Positions 10,113 to 19,382 are shown, counted from the stretch's first letter. The stretch: DNA of 64,000 bases from Mesorhizobium sp. LHD-90 (GCF_030929505.1 NZ_JAVFVV010000028.1:1-64000), one strand, 5' to 3'. Numbers and translations: made by a program. Notes: generated by a model from the sequence alone, not told the origin.

Positions 10113-10535
10113 ATGGCTGGGGAAACGAACCTCGAAGCACTGATCGCGGGCATGCGGCCGGTTCTGCGGCGGGACGTCCATGTCTTCTGCACGCTGCCGG
10201 AGGGCGCGGGCATGCCGGCCGGTGTCGATCCGGTGATGATTTTTCGCGAGGCCGAGGGAATGACCCTGATCCTGCGCGAGGTCGAGGCGCGGCGGGCCGG
10301 GTTGGAGGCAGCCAATTTCCGCTGCCGGATGATCACGCTGGAAATCCACTCCGCGCTGGAAGCCGTCGGCTTTCTGGCCGCCATCACGGCGCGGCTCGCG
10401 GCTGTCGGCATGGGCGTCAACCCGGTCTCGGCCTTTTTTCACGACCACTTGTTCGTGCCGGAGGATCGCGCCGAGGAGGCGATGGGGATTTTGATCTCGA
10501 TGGCAAGGAGTGCCGGCGACCTCCCTCCCCCTTGA
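10113..10535 (+). CDS. ACT domain-containing protein (DUF2241-like)
   Basis: A 140-residue cytoplasmic protein built of two ACT-like halves: TLPEGAGMPAGVDPVMIFREAEGMTLIL in the first and MITLEIHSALEAVGFLAAITA plus the conserved VNPVSAFFHDHLFVPE in the second. ACT domains bind amino acids, and members of this family are uncharacterised sensors. The last codons and the TGA lie inside a palindromic repeat beginning near 10521, so the terminal LPPP is repeat-encoded. It is convergent with asd. Confidence 0.8.
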   Translation: MAGETNLEALIAGMRPVLRRDVHVFCTLPEGAGMPAGVDPVMIFREAEGMTLILREVEARRAGLEAANFRCRMITLEIHSALEAVGFLAAITARLAAVGMGVNPVSAFFHDHLFVPEDRAEEAMGILISMARSAGDLPPP

Positions 10536-10683
10536 GGGAAGGGTGGCCGCGAAGCGGCCGGGTGGGGTCACCTTGGCAGTGCTCCGACTCTGCACTACCC
10601 GTGGCAAACAAGAGGGGGTCGCGCCCGGCATCCGCCGACCCCCTCTGGCCCTTTGGGCCATCTCCCCCTCAAGGGGGAGAAGG
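10521..10683. repeat. Palindromic repeat, CTCCCCCTTGAGGGG family, copy 1
   Basis: Two diverged inverted arms (10521-10567 and 10637-10683) share the order CTCCCCCTTGAGGG, a GGCC-type hairpin and GGGGTC. It fills the convergent gap between the ACT-domain gene and asd and ends 8 nt from the asd stop. Copy 2 is at 12589-12733. Confidence 0.75.
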
Positions 10684-10691
10684 AAGAAGCG

Positions 10692-11726
10692 CTACGCCGC
10701 CTTCTGCTTGGGCTTGACCAGCCCGCGCGCCGCCAGCAACTCGGCGATCTGGATCGCGTTGAGGGCCGCGCCCTTGCGCAGGTTGTCGGAGACGATCCAC
10801 ATGTTGAGGCCGTTGTCGATGGTGGAATCCTCGCGGATGCGGCTGATATAGGTCGCATCCTCGCCGGCCGATTCCAGCGGCGTGATGTAGCCGCCGTTCT
10901 CGCGCTTGTCGATCACCAGGCAGCCCGGCGCCTCGCGAAGAATGTCGCGCGCTTCGTCGGCGGTGATCGGCTTCTCGAACTCGATGTTGACGGCCTCGGA
11001 ATGGCCGATGAACACCGGCACGCGCACGCAGGTCGCCGTCACCTTGATCTTGGGGTCGAGCATCTTCTTGGTCTCGGCCACCATCTTCCATTCCTCCTTG
11101 GTCGAGCCGTCATCCATGAAGACGTCGATGTGCGGAATGACGTTGAAGGCGATGCGCTTGGTGAACTTCTTTGCTTCGACCGGATCGGCGACGAAGACGG
11201 CCCGCGTCTGCTGGAAAAGCTCGTCCATGCCCTCCTTGCCGGCGCCGGACACCGACTGGTAGGTGGAGACGACGACGCGCTTGATGGTAGCGGCATCGTG
11301 CAGCGGCTTCAGCGCGACCAGCATCTGCGCGGTCGAGCAGTTCGGGTTGGCGATGATGTTGCGCCTGGTAAAGCCCTCGATGGCGTCGGGGTTCACTTCC
11401 GGCACGATCAGCGGCACGTCCTGGTCGTAGCGCCAGGCCGAAGAATTGTCGATGACGATGCAGCCCTGCTTGCCGATCTTGGGCGACCATTCCTTGGAGA
11501 CGTTGCCGCCGGCCGACATGAGGCAGATGTCGGTGTCGGAAAAGTCGTAGGTGTCGAGCGCCTTGACCTTCAGCGTGCGGTCGCCGAACGACACTTCGGT
11601 GCCGACCGAGCGGCGGGAAGCCAGCGCCACCACTTCGGTGACCGGAAAGCCGCGCTCTTCCAGAATGTTCAGCATCTCGCGGCCCACATTGCCCGTGGCG
11701 CCCGCAATCGCTACCTTGAATGCCAT
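10692..11726 (-). CDS. asd: Aspartate-semialdehyde dehydrogenase
   Basis: A 344-residue enzyme that reduces aspartyl phosphate to aspartate semialdehyde with NADPH, the branch point to lysine/diaminopimelate, threonine, methionine and isoleucine. The nucleotide-binding loop GATGNVGREML is at 9-19, the catalytic Cys in PNCSTAQM near residue 133 and the catalytic His in VPVFIGHSEAVN near 243. AGGAG stands 8 nt before the ATG. The leader carries a GC-rich hairpin, an 8-bp inverted pair reaching to the ribosome-binding site, and a Thr/Lys-rich small ORF, which may be regulatory. Confidence 0.96.
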   Translation of the reverse strand: MAFKVAIAGATGNVGREMLNILEERGFPVTEVVALASRRSVGTEVSFGDRTLKVKALDTYDFSDTDICLMSAGGNVSKEWSPKIGKQGCIVIDNSSAWRYDQDVPLIVPEVNPDAIEGFTRRNIIANPNCSTAQMLVALKPLHDAATIKRVVVSTYQSVSGAGKEGMDELFQQTRAVFVADPVEAKKFTKRIAFNVIPHIDVFMDDGSTKEEWKMVAETKKMLDPKIKVTATCVRVPVFIGHSEAVNIEFEKPITADEARDILREAPGCLVIDKRENGGYITPLESAGEDATYISRIREDSTIDNGLNMWIVSDNLRKGAALNAIQIAELLAARGLVKPKQKAA

Positions 11727-11741
11727 CTCAACTGCTCCTGT

Positions 11742-11813
11742 CCCTCACCGCTTTTCTTGGGAAAACCCGCCGGCCGGCGCGGGTCTCGTTCCCAGGCCGG
11801 ACCCGGGTGAGGG
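11742..11813 (-). promoter_or_regulatory. Structured asd leader (possible attenuator)
   Basis: On the minus strand CCCTCACC (11813-11806) can pair with GGTGAGGG (11749-11742), which ends 2 nt before the asd Shine-Dalgarno. Between them ACCCGC/GCGGGT (11784-11779 and 11770-11765) forms a hairpin with loop GCCGGCCG followed by TTTTCCC, terminator-like. The same letters could instead be a degenerate intergenic repeat. Confidence 0.35.
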
Positions 11814-11830
11814 CGAGAAGGCCAGGGAAA

Positions 11831-11956
11831 TCAGACCGTTTTGGTGACGGTCGTTTTTTTGGCCGGGGTTTTGGTCGAAAGTGCGGACGCGCGGTCGCGC
11901 CCGGCGGCATGGCCGGGGAAATCGACTGCAAAAAGCGCCATCAGAAGGCCGCGCAT
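11831..11956 (-). CDS. Candidate 41-aa Thr/Lys-rich small ORF upstream of asd
   Basis: The minus-strand ATG at 11956 (GGAAAG 4 nt upstream) opens 41 codons ending 104 nt before asd. The N-terminus is mildly hydrophobic (MRGLLMALFAV) and the last 15 residues (STKTPAKKTTVTKTV) contain six Thr and four Lys. A short hairpin GACCGT/ACGGTC overlaps its final codons. It may be a leader peptide sensing aspartate-family amino acids, a small exported protein, or non-coding; I recognise no homologue. Confidence 0.3.
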   Translation of the reverse strand: MRGLLMALFAVDFPGHAAGRDRASALSTKTPAKKTTVTKTV

Positions 11957-12588
11957 CGTCTTTCCAGTTTCGCAGCCCCGATCGTCGGAACCGCCGGCTG
12001 TTCGCCCGCGCGTCTCTTTACGCGCTTCGGCGGAAGAGTCAATTGCGCGCCGACGGCGCGATCGCCTACGCCCGAAGAGCCTTCGGCACTTTGCGAAAAC
12101 CTGGAAGGAGGGGATGGGTTTCAACCGCTAGAAAGAAAAGATTCACATCCGTCCTTGAAATCGAATGGAATTCTCGGGCCGGCAAGGACGCGCGGCAAGA
12201 TTCTTATCCCCCTCCCCAAAACCACGCGCATACTTGCCGCCAGTTTCTCCCGCGGGGACGCCGATCATGACGGTGGTTTGCGGGGAGGAACCGGCGCCTC
12301 CGGTGCGGGAAGACGTAGCCCGCGCCCGGGGAGGTTTTGTCCGAAGGTCCTCCCTCCGCAACTACGTGCGGTGTGCGCTGGACGACGCGCTTAAGCACGG
12401 CCAGCCGAGGCGAAAGCCGGAGCCGGAGCTGTCGCGAAGCAGGACGGGACAGAGCCCAAAGTCGCCGGACGGGCGGCCGCAAGGTCGCACATTATTACTA
12501 GATGAGCGATCGAACGGCCGCCCGTCTTCCCGAATTTTTCAATGGCCAGGGCGGCGTTCCGCAGCGTGGCGAGGGAAAAGTGCGGGTT
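11957..12588. other. Gene-poor stretch, nothing recognised
   Basis: About 630 bases between the asd leader region and a palindromic repeat. Open frames exist on both strands (for example 12165-12602 plus and 12143-12361 minus), but they are Arg/Pro-rich, lack good ribosome-binding sites and match no family I know. It may hold decayed sequence. Confidence 0.5.
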
Positions 12589-12733
12589 CCCCTCCCCCTT
12601 GAGGGGAGGGTCCGGCCGAAGGCCGGGGGAGGGGTCATAGCGGCCGCGCTCCGACCCAAAGCAACGATGGCGTTTGGCCGGACCAACCCCTCCCGGCCGC
12701 TTCGCGGCCACCCTCCCCTCAAGGGGGAGGGGC
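12589..12733. repeat. Palindromic repeat, CTCCCCCTTGAGGGG family, copy 2
   Basis: Arms begin CCTCCCCCTTGAGGGGAGGG on the left and end with its complement on the right (to 12733). The internal GGCC hairpins differ (CCGGCCGAAGGCCGG left; GGCCGCTTCGCGGCC right) and GGGGTC-type blocks follow. It lies about 95 nt before hmgA. Confidence 0.8.
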
Positions 12734-12828
12734 TACTGCGCCGCCGGCACCGCCAGCCGCATTGATGGTTACAAACGCTGCGGCTACGCTCCCGGCGGAA
12801 ACGCTTTTGGAATGAGGGAGGACCAAAA

Positions 12829-14145
12829 ATGACCCATTCCTACATGCCGGGTTTCGGCAACGATTTCGAGACGGAGACTTTGCCCGGCTCGCTGCCGCAG
12901 GGCCGCAATTCGCCGCAGCGGCCCACCTACGGGCTTTACGCCGAACAACTGTCCGGTTCGCCCTTCACCGCGCCTCGCGGCACCAACGAGCGCTCCTGGC
13001 TCTACCGCATCCGGCCGAGCGTGAAACACCACGGCAGGTTCAAGCCGGCCGACTATCCGCTGTGGCGGACCGCGCCGAACGTGGAAAACCACGCACTGGC
13101 GCTCGGCCAGTATCGCTGGGACCCGCTGCCGCTGCCGGATGCGCCGACCGACTTCATCTCGGGCATGCGCACCATGACCACGGCCGGCGACGCGCTCGGC
13201 CAGTCGGGCATGGCGGCACATGTCTACGCCGCCAATGTCTCGATGGCCGACGATCATTTCTTCAACGCCGACGGCGAGATGCTGGTGGTGGCGCAGCAGG
13301 GCGGTCTGCGTTTCGTCACCGAGATGGGCGTCATCGAGATCGAACCCGGTGAGATCGCCGTGCTGCCGCGCGGTCTCACCTTCAAGGTCGAGCTGGTGGA
13401 CGGCCCGGCGCGCGGCTACGTTTGCGAGAATTATGGCGCGAAATTCACGCTTCCCGACCGCGGGCCGATCGGCGCCAACTGCCTGGCCAATCCGCGCGAC
13501 TTCAAGACGCCGGTCGCCTGGTTCGAGGAGAAGGAGACACCGTGCCGGCTGATCGTCAAATGGTGCGGCCAGTTCCACGTCACCGAACTCGATCATTCGC
13601 CGCTCGACGTGGTGGCCTGGCACGGCAACTACGCGCCCTACAAATACGACCTTGCCACCTTCTCGCCGGTCGGCGCCATCCTGTTCGATCACCCCGACCC
13701 GTCGATCTTCACAGTGCTCACCGCGCCGTCGGGCGAGGAGGGCACCGCCAATGTCGACTTCGTCATCTTCCCACCGCGCTGGCTGGTGGCCGAGGACACG
13801 TTCCGCCCGCCCTGGTACCATCGCAACATCATGAGCGAGTTCATGGGCCTCATCCACGGCCAGTACGACGCCAAGGAAAAGGGTTTTGTCCCGGGCGGCG
13901 TCAGCCTGCACAACATGATGCTGGCGCATGGCCCGGACGCCTTCGGCTTCGAGAAAGCGTCGCTCGCCGAGCTCAAGCCGGCAAAACTCGAAAACACCAT
14001 GGCTTTCATGTTCGAGACGCGTTTTCCGCAGATGCTCACCCGCTTCGCGGCGGAGCTGGAGACCTTGCAGGAGGATTATGTGGACTGCTGGGCCGGCCTG
14101 AAGAAGCGTTTCAACGGCACGCCGGAGGGCGATTGGAGCGATTGA
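12829..14145 (+). CDS. hmgA: Homogentisate 1,2-dioxygenase
   Basis: A 438-residue non-haem iron enzyme that opens homogentisate to maleylacetoacetate in tyrosine/phenylalanine breakdown. The iron ligands, by spacing from the human enzyme, are His331 (PPWYHRN), Glu337 (IMSEFMG) and His367 (LAHGPDAF). The N-terminus [11 protein letters not shown] and the length are standard. GGGAGG precedes the ATG. The downstream pathway genes (maleylacetoacetate isomerase, fumarylacetoacetase) are not in this window, so hmgA stands alone here. Confidence 0.97.
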   Translation: MTHSYMPGFGNDFETETLPGSLPQGRNSPQRPTYGLYAEQLSGSPFTAPRGTNERSWLYRIRPSVKHHGRFKPADYPLWRTAPNVENHALALGQYRWDPLPLPDAPTDFISGMRTMTTAGDALGQSGMAAHVYAANVSMADDHFFNADGEMLVVAQQGGLRFVTEMGVIEIEPGEIAVLPRGLTFKVELVDGPARGYVCENYGAKFTLPDRGPIGANCLANPRDFKTPVAWFEEKETPCRLIVKWCGQFHVTELDHSPLDVVAWHGNYAPYKYDLATFSPVGAILFDHPDPSIFTVLTAPSGEEGTANVDFVIFPPRWLVAEDTFRPPWYHRNIMSEFMGLIHGQYDAKEKGFVPGGVSLHNMMLAHGPDAFGFEKASLAELKPAKLENTMAFMFETRFPQMLTRFAAELETLQEDYVDCWAGLKKRFNGTPEGDWSD

Positions 14146-14180
14146 TCCCAGCGCGGTCGCGGGGCAGCGCCGGAAATGCG

Positions 14181-14900
14181 TCAGGCGGTTTCCGGCCGGC
14201 CGAACACGGTCTCCAGAAACTCTCCCAGCCAGCGTTTCAGATGCATGTCCCAGATCATGCGGCCGCCGAGATGGTCGCGACCGGGCTGGGCGCCGGGCAG
14301 TTCGAAGCGATGCGCGCCGCGCACCACCCAGCGCTGCATCATCACCCGCGTAAGCTCGGCGTGGAACTGGATGCCCCAGGCATTGTCGCCGTAGCGGAAC
14401 GCCTGGTTGGGGTAGTGGTCGGCGGTGGCGAGCAGCGTCGCGCCGTCGGGCAGCGAAAAGCCTTCGCGGTGGAACTGGTAGACCATTTCCGGCCAGTGCA
14501 TCAGCCTCTTGCCGTCCTCGGTCGGTTTGATCGGGTACCAGCCGATCTCGACGATGCCATCGTCGCGGCTGCCGACGCTGCCGCCGAGATGGTTGACCAG
14601 CATCTGGGCGCCGAGGCAGATGCCGAGGAACGGCCGGTTTTCCACCAGCGGCACCGCCAGCCAGTCGGTTTCGCGCTTGACGAATTCGTCGCCGTCATTG
14701 GCGCTCATCGGCCCGCCGAACACCACCGCGCCGGCATGATCGGCCAGCGTATCGGGCAGGGGGTCGCCGAGCGGCGGGCGGCGGATATCGAGGTCGAAAC
14801 CGTTTTCGATCAGCACATGGCCGACGCGGCCCGGGCTGGATGTTTCCTGATGGAGGACGACAAGGATTTTCGGCCGGCTTTCAGCGGTGGGCCTACTCAT
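14181..14900 (-). CDS. Class I glutamine amidotransferase-like protein
   Basis: A 239-residue protein of the GMP-synthase-like amidotransferase class. The triad is visible: Cys95 in LGICLGAQM, then His180 and Glu182 in IQFHAELT. Without a synthase domain it may be a stand-alone amidotransferase or a gamma-glutamyl hydrolase-like enzyme; the substrate is not evident. The ATG at 14900 overlaps the terB-like gene's stop by 8 bp, suggesting translational coupling at the end of the hem operon. Confidence 0.85.
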   Translation of the reverse strand: MSRPTAESRPKILVVLHQETSSPGRVGHVLIENGFDLDIRRPPLGDPLPDTLADHAGAVVFGGPMSANDGDEFVKRETDWLAVPLVENRPFLGICLGAQMLVNHLGGSVGSRDDGIVEIGWYPIKPTEDGKRLMHWPEMVYQFHREGFSLPDGATLLATADHYPNQAFRYGDNAWGIQFHAELTRVMMQRWVVRGAHRFELPGAQPGRDHLGGRMIWDMHLKRWLGEFLETVFGRPETA

Positions 14901-15369
14901 TGCTTGGCGTGCCCTTCGCTCCCGGCGCATTGCGGGCGGCCGCTTGCCGGGCCAGCACCCGCTCGCGGGCGTCGACGCCGATCAGGTCCGCCACCCGCCA
15001 AAGCGTATTGTCCTCGAGCTCATGCAGCACGCCGTCGGCATAGACCACGTCCCACATCAGCCGGATGAAGGCGATGCGGCCTTCCTCGTCGAGATGACGG
15101 TTGAGCACGCTGGTGAAGGCGTAGAGGTCGATCGATTCCTGATCGGCCTTCTCCCCGGCCTTGACCAGATCGTCGAGTTCACGCCCGGTGATCTGATAGG
15201 TTTCGGCCAGAATCTGCTTGATGCGGTCCCATTCGGCGTCCTGCCGGACGCCGTCAGCATCCATGACGTGATACATCAGCGCGGCGGCAGCCACGCGTGG
15301 ATCGTCGCCTTTGATCGACCCGCCCGCGCGCGGCAGGTCCTTGAAGAAGGCCTTCACCCGGTCAAGCAT
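14893..15369 (-). CDS. TerB-family protein
   Basis: A 158-residue cytoplasmic helical protein with a TerB-like domain (about 25-135): AAALMYHVMDADGVRQDAEW and IRLMWDVVYADGVLHELED are the two acidic, metal-binding-type repeats. TerB was named from tellurite resistance, but many stand-alone members have other or unknown roles. It follows hemY after 21 nt on the same strand and overlaps the amidotransferase, so it is probably part of that operon. Function unproven. Confidence 0.82.
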   Translation of the reverse strand: MLDRVKAFFKDLPRAGGSIKGDDPRVAAAALMYHVMDADGVRQDAEWDRIKQILAETYQITGRELDDLVKAGEKADQESIDLYAFTSVLNRHLDEEGRIAFIRLMWDVVYADGVLHELEDNTLWRVADLIGVDARERVLARQAAARNAPGAKGTPSNE

Positions 15370-15390
15370 CCACCCAAAACTCCCCGCTCG

Positions 15391-17064
15391 TCAGAAAAGC
15401 CCGAACCGCCGTGGCGCCTTGGCCGGCAGATCGGGATCGACGCCGGGATCATCGGGCAGGGGCGGCGAAATCACAACCGCCTGGCCCTCGGCTTCCTCGG
15501 CAGGCTTTTGCTCGGGCGTCGCCTCGGCAATCGCGGCGCTTGGCGTCGCCGCCAAGGCTGGGGCGACGGGTGCAGCCGCCGCAGGCGCGGGCATGGTTTC
15601 CACGGCCTTGCGGTCGTTCGCCGGCTCGGGAACGGTCGAGCCGACGGTCTTGGCGGGCGGGGCGATCTCGGGTTCCACTACTTCCGGCGGTTCCGGCTCA
15701 GCGATCACCACCGGGGCAGGGGGAGCGAGAACCGGCTTCCCGGCCGGTTCGGAGACGTCCTCGATCACCGCGCCCAGCCGCTCGACCGGCACGCGCCACT
15801 CGAACGCGTCGAGCCGGCCGCTGACCGGGGAAACCGGCGCCCATTTGTCGGATTCGATGCCGTCCGCCACCCAGGCGGGATCGCGCGGCGCGCGCACCGC
15901 CCTGGCCAGCAACTGACGCACCTTGCCGACGTCGCCGGTCTCGGCCTCCTCGATGTCGGCCAGCAGCAGCCAGGCGCCCTCGCGCGGCTGCATGCGGATC
16001 GCCGACTCGGCCTGCTCGCGGGCGAGCGTGTAGTCGCCTGCGTCGAGCGCGGCGCGTGCCACGGCCAGCGCGGACTCGGCATGGTTCTGCTTCAGCGATT
16101 GAAGTTTCTTGGCCCGCGCCAGCCGGTCGTTGACCGCGTCGCCGTGACGGGCATGAACGTAAAGGTCGGCGACGTCCGGATGCGGATTGGCTTTCCACAC
16201 AGCCTCGAGGATCTTGGCGCCCTTGCGGGTGTCGTCGCCGCGGAACAGCGCCTTCGCCGCGACAAGCGCTGCCGGCACGAAGTCCGGCCGCAACCGATTG
16301 GCCTCCAGCGCGGCTGTCTTGGCGGATGCAAAGTCGCGGTCGAACAGGTCCATCGCCTTGGCGGTGAGCAGTACCGAGCGCTTGCGGTTGGCGGCGTCGC
16401 GCTCGAGCTGCCGCGTCGACTTCTGTGCGTCGACGATCGTGATGGCGCCGTCCCAGTCGCCGCGCGCCGTCTTCTCCTCAAGCGTCGAATCCGCCGCCCA
16501 GCCGAGCTGTGGCGCAAGGTCGATGGCGCGGCCGGCATAGTGCCGTGCCGCCGCCCGGTCGCCGAGGCGCTCGGCCTCCAGATAGAGGCCGCGCAGACCG
16601 AGCAGCCGCGTCTCCGGATCGTCGAGCATGACCTCGAATTTCTGGCGCGCGCCGTCGTGGTCGCCCTCCAGCAGCGATGCCTGCGCGTCGAGCAACTGGA
16701 TCAGCGGCTCCTGGTCGGAACGGATCAGCTTCGCGGCTTCCTTGTTCTTCTTGCGGGCAAGTGCGGCGTCGCCGGCGCCGGCGGCGATCATGCCGGTGGA
16801 CAGCGCCTGATAACCGCGGTCGCGCCGGCGCACGCGGAAATAGCGCGAGATGATGTAGGGGCTGTTCCAGATCGACTTGACCAGCCACCAGGCTATCATC
16901 ACCGCGGCGACCACCGCCACCACACCGACGGCCGCGACCATCAGCGTGACGCGGTACTGGTAGCCGTCGAAGGTGACGACCATGTCGCCGGGGCGGTCGG
17001 CCAGCCAGGCGAAACCCAGAACAAGCAGGAAAACGACGATGAGGAAGATCAGGATACGGATCAT
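15391..17064 (-). CDS. hemY: HemY-like membrane TPR protein
   Basis: A 557-residue protein with two N-terminal membrane segments (about 1-20 and 38-62) followed by a long cytosolic or periplasmic TPR-type helical array (SALAVARAALDAGDYTLAREQAE and similar) and a Pro/Ala/Glu-rich C-terminal tail from about 400. It matches the proteobacterial 'HemY' of haem operons, which is not the Gram-positive protoporphyrinogen oxidase of the same name; its biochemical role is unknown. It lies 9 nt downstream of the mitofilin-like gene in the hemC-hemD operon. Confidence 0.88.
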   Translation of the reverse strand: MIRILIFLIVVFLLVLGFAWLADRPGDMVVTFDGYQYRVTLMVAAVGVVAVVAAVMIAWWLVKSIWNSPYIISRYFRVRRRDRGYQALSTGMIAAGAGDAALARKKNKEAAKLIRSDQEPLIQLLDAQASLLEGDHDGARQKFEVMLDDPETRLLGLRGLYLEAERLGDRAAARHYAGRAIDLAPQLGWAADSTLEEKTARGDWDGAITIVDAQKSTRQLERDAANRKRSVLLTAKAMDLFDRDFASAKTAALEANRLRPDFVPAALVAAKALFRGDDTRKGAKILEAVWKANPHPDVADLYVHARHGDAVNDRLARAKKLQSLKQNHAESALAVARAALDAGDYTLAREQAESAIRMQPREGAWLLLADIEEAETGDVGKVRQLLARAVRAPRDPAWVADGIESDKWAPVSPVSGRLDAFEWRVPVERLGAVIEDVSEPAGKPVLAPPAPVVIAEPEPPEVVEPEIAPPAKTVGSTVPEPANDRKAVETMPAPAAAAPVAPALAATPSAAIAEATPEQKPAEEAEGQAVVISPPLPDDPGVDPDLPAKAPRRFGLF

Positions 17065-17073
17065 CTGTCGTCC

Positions 17074-18558
17074 TCAGGCCTTCATTGCGCCGGCAATCGC
17101 TTGGTCGACGAGGCGTTCCACGTCGCGCCGCGCCTTCAGATTCTCGCCGAACGAGCCGGCGGCGGCCTTGGCCGCGTCGGGCAGCGCATCGAACTCGGCG
17201 ATGGCCTTGTCGAGGTCGCCGGCGGTCAGCGCCACCTGCATGCGGGCGACGGTCTCCGGCACCCCCGCGCCCTGAACCTCGCCGACCGGGCGGACCGAGA
17301 CCAGCGATTCGGCGCTGTCGAGCAGCCGGTCGAAGAAACCGGAATTGGGGTCGGCCGGTTTCGCGGCGGCGATCATCGCGGCGGCCGCCGGCTCGACCTC
17401 GGACAGCAGCGCCTCGCGGGTCGGCACGCCCTTTTCCGCATGGGAACGCAATGCCTCGAGTTCGGGTGCGTTCGGCACGATGGCCGCAAAGGTTTCGAGC
17501 TCGGCCTGGAAGGCTGCTCCCCTATCGACGGCGGATTTCAGCGCGGCGGTGGCGATGGCCAGCGCGATCTTCGGTTGCTGCGCCTGCGTGTCGACGCGGC
17601 CGGTCAGCGCCGAGACGGATTGTTCGAGCGCCGCGAGTTTTCCGTCCGTGGTGGCGGATGCTTCGCTGGTGGACTTCACGAGCGCCTCGACGGCGGCGGT
17701 GCGCTCGCCGAGTTGCGAGAGCGCCGCCGCATCGGGCGCGGTGGCCTGGCCAAGCGCCGAAACGGCTGTCTCGACCTCCTTCAGGCGGGTGTCGAGCGCC
17801 TGGGCGGCGGCCGCATCACCGCCCCCGCCGGAGGAAATGGCGTCTTTCAGTGCCGCGACGTCCGTCTTGACGGCATCGATATCGGCCTTGGCCGCCTCAA
17901 GCCCGCTGACGAGTTCGGCGGACTGGCCGGTAGCGTCGCCGGAGCCTGCCGCGTCCTTCAACGCGGCGACTTCCTGCTTGAGGGCCTCGACCTCGGCCCC
18001 AAGCTGGTCGCCGCCGGATTGCCCGGCAGGTGTGCCGAGCAGGCCGGCATACTGAAGCCCGCCCGCCGCCGCGAGCGCGACGACCCCGCCGATGACACCG
18101 GCTGCGATCCGCGAAAAACCGTCGCGGCGAGGCGGCGGAGGTGGGATGGCGGTCTTGGGCGATTCGCGCGCTGCCGATTGTGCCGGCTTGGATTCAGTCT
18201 CGTCGAAGCCGTAGCCGGAAGGCTCCTGCGCGGCCTCGGCCGGCTGATACTCCTGCTCGGGCTGAGTTGCGGTACCGGTCTCCGTCGAGAAATCCGTGTC
18301 GGCCTGAGTCGCTTCGGCTTGAGCCGTGTCGGCCTGAACGGTGCTTTCGTTCGTAGCGGCAGCCTCGGCACCGCTCGCCTTGTCGGCCGGCGCGTCCTTC
18401 ACGGCACCGGGTTCGACATGTGCTTCCGTCGCGCCGGCCCCTTGGGCCCGGTCTTCCGGCGCCGGGTCATCCACGCGCGAGATATCGGCGGGATCGAGCT
18501 CGATCGTCATGGGCTCGCGCCGGGTGTTCGAGTGCCGTGTCTTCGGCGTCTTGACCAT
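17074..18558 (-). CDS. Mitofilin/Mic60-like inner-membrane protein (COG4223 type)
   Basis: A 494-residue protein with an acidic, Ala/Pro-rich disordered N-terminus (1-140), one membrane segment (about 148-170, FSRIAAGVIGGVVALAAAGG), a long coiled coil (about 180-320) and a C-terminal helical domain ending DVERLVDQAIAGAMKA. That order is the hallmark of Mic60/mitofilin. Alphaproteobacterial homologues are known beside haem genes and can shape intracytoplasmic membranes. Here it sits between hemD and hemY on one strand. A GGCCGGCGCGCCGGCC palindrome lies in the 62-nt gap to hemD. Confidence 0.85.
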   Translation of the reverse strand: MVKTPKTRHSNTRREPMTIELDPADISRVDDPAPEDRAQGAGATEAHVEPGAVKDAPADKASGAEAAATNESTVQADTAQAEATQADTDFSTETGTATQPEQEYQPAEAAQEPSGYGFDETESKPAQSAARESPKTAIPPPPPRRDGFSRIAAGVIGGVVALAAAGGLQYAGLLGTPAGQSGGDQLGAEVEALKQEVAALKDAAGSGDATGQSAELVSGLEAAKADIDAVKTDVAALKDAISSGGGGDAAAAQALDTRLKEVETAVSALGQATAPDAAALSQLGERTAAVEALVKSTSEASATTDGKLAALEQSVSALTGRVDTQAQQPKIALAIATAALKSAVDRGAAFQAELETFAAIVPNAPELEALRSHAEKGVPTREALLSEVEPAAAAMIAAAKPADPNSGFFDRLLDSAESLVSVRPVGEVQGAGVPETVARMQVALTAGDLDKAIAEFDALPDAAKAAAGSFGENLKARRDVERLVDQAIAGAMKA

Positions 18559-18620
18559 GAAGCGGTCTCCGCTCTGTTGTCATCGCTCGGGGCCGGCGCG
18601 CCGGCCTCGGCCGATACCTA

Positions 18621-19379
18621 TCACATAGGCCCGGGCTGAAAAGGGGCCGGGTCACGGCCGCCCGATGGTTCAGCCAGAAGCGCCAGCAATGCCGGTTCGG
18701 ACGGTTCCGGTGCGACAAGAATACGCGCAACCGCGCCACGCGGGAGCCTCTCGGCGACACGTTGTGACATGCAAAGGCAGGTCGCCTGCGACATCCAGTC
18801 ACCAAAACTCTCCGGCCACCGCAGCCGCAAAAGGCGCTCCGCCGCATTGGCCGAATAAAGCAGCACGGCATCGATCGGTTCCGTTCCGAGCCTCTCGGCG
18901 AGGTCTTGCGGACGATAGTCGATGGCTTGCGTGTCGTAAGTCTCGACCGCGACGAGGTTCAGGCCGGCAGCGGCTGCCTGCGCCTCGAGATCGCTCAGCC
19001 GGATTCTTCCGGTCAGGTAGGCGATCGTGGAGCCGGGACGAAGATTCGAGCTGATGAGGTCGGCGAGCGAATTCGCGTCGCCATTGGCCGCCGTCACGCT
19101 GCGAAAACCGTGTTCCCGAGCCGTCGCGGCAGTGCGTTCGCCCACTGCGAAGCAGGGCCGCTCCGCCAGGCGGGCGAGCAACGCTGGCGGCGCATGGCGC
19201 AGCGCGTTGGCGCTGGTCACTGCCACGGCATCGACAGGCCCGTCGAGCGATGCCGGCGGCCCCGGCAGGGCAGTGGTGCGGGTGAGCGGCAGCTCGACCG
19301 GCCGGTGCCCCATTTCGGCAAGGCGCCGGGCGGTTCGCACGGCGCCCGGCTGCGGGCGGGTCACCAGCACCGTCACCAC
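18621..19379 (-). CDS. hemD: Uroporphyrinogen-III synthase
   Basis: A 252-residue enzyme that cyclises hydroxymethylbilane with inversion of ring D to uroporphyrinogen III. Sequence identity in this family is low, but LVTRPQPGAVRTA at the N-terminus, AVGERTAATA and ILVAPEPSEPALLALL near the end fit, and the position 3 nt after hemC settles it. The start is GTG at 19379 (a second GTG follows immediately). Confidence 0.92.
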   Translation of the reverse strand: MVTVLVTRPQPGAVRTARRLAEMGHRPVELPLTRTTALPGPPASLDGPVDAVAVTSANALRHAPPALLARLAERPCFAVGERTAATAREHGFRSVTAANGDANSLADLISSNLRPGSTIAYLTGRIRLSDLEAQAAAAGLNLVAVETYDTQAIDYRPQDLAERLGTEPIDAVLLYSANAAERLLRLRWPESFGDWMSQATCLCMSQRVAERLPRGAVARILVAPEPSEPALLALLAEPSGGRDPAPFQPGPM

Positions 19380-19382
19380 TGG

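Noticed and set aside
10653-11810. A 385-codon plus-strand frame over asd
   Set aside because: Antisense to asd; no ribosome-binding site and no recognisable protein features.
12143-12602. Several 70-145 codon ORFs upstream of hmgA
   Set aside because: Arg/Pro-rich, no ribosome-binding sites, partly inside a palindromic repeat, no recognised family.
14887-18639. A 1250-codon open frame on the plus strand
   Set aside because: It is wholly antisense to terB, hemY and the mitofilin-like gene, Arg/Gly-rich and family-less; long stop-free antisense frames are expected in GC-rich DNA.
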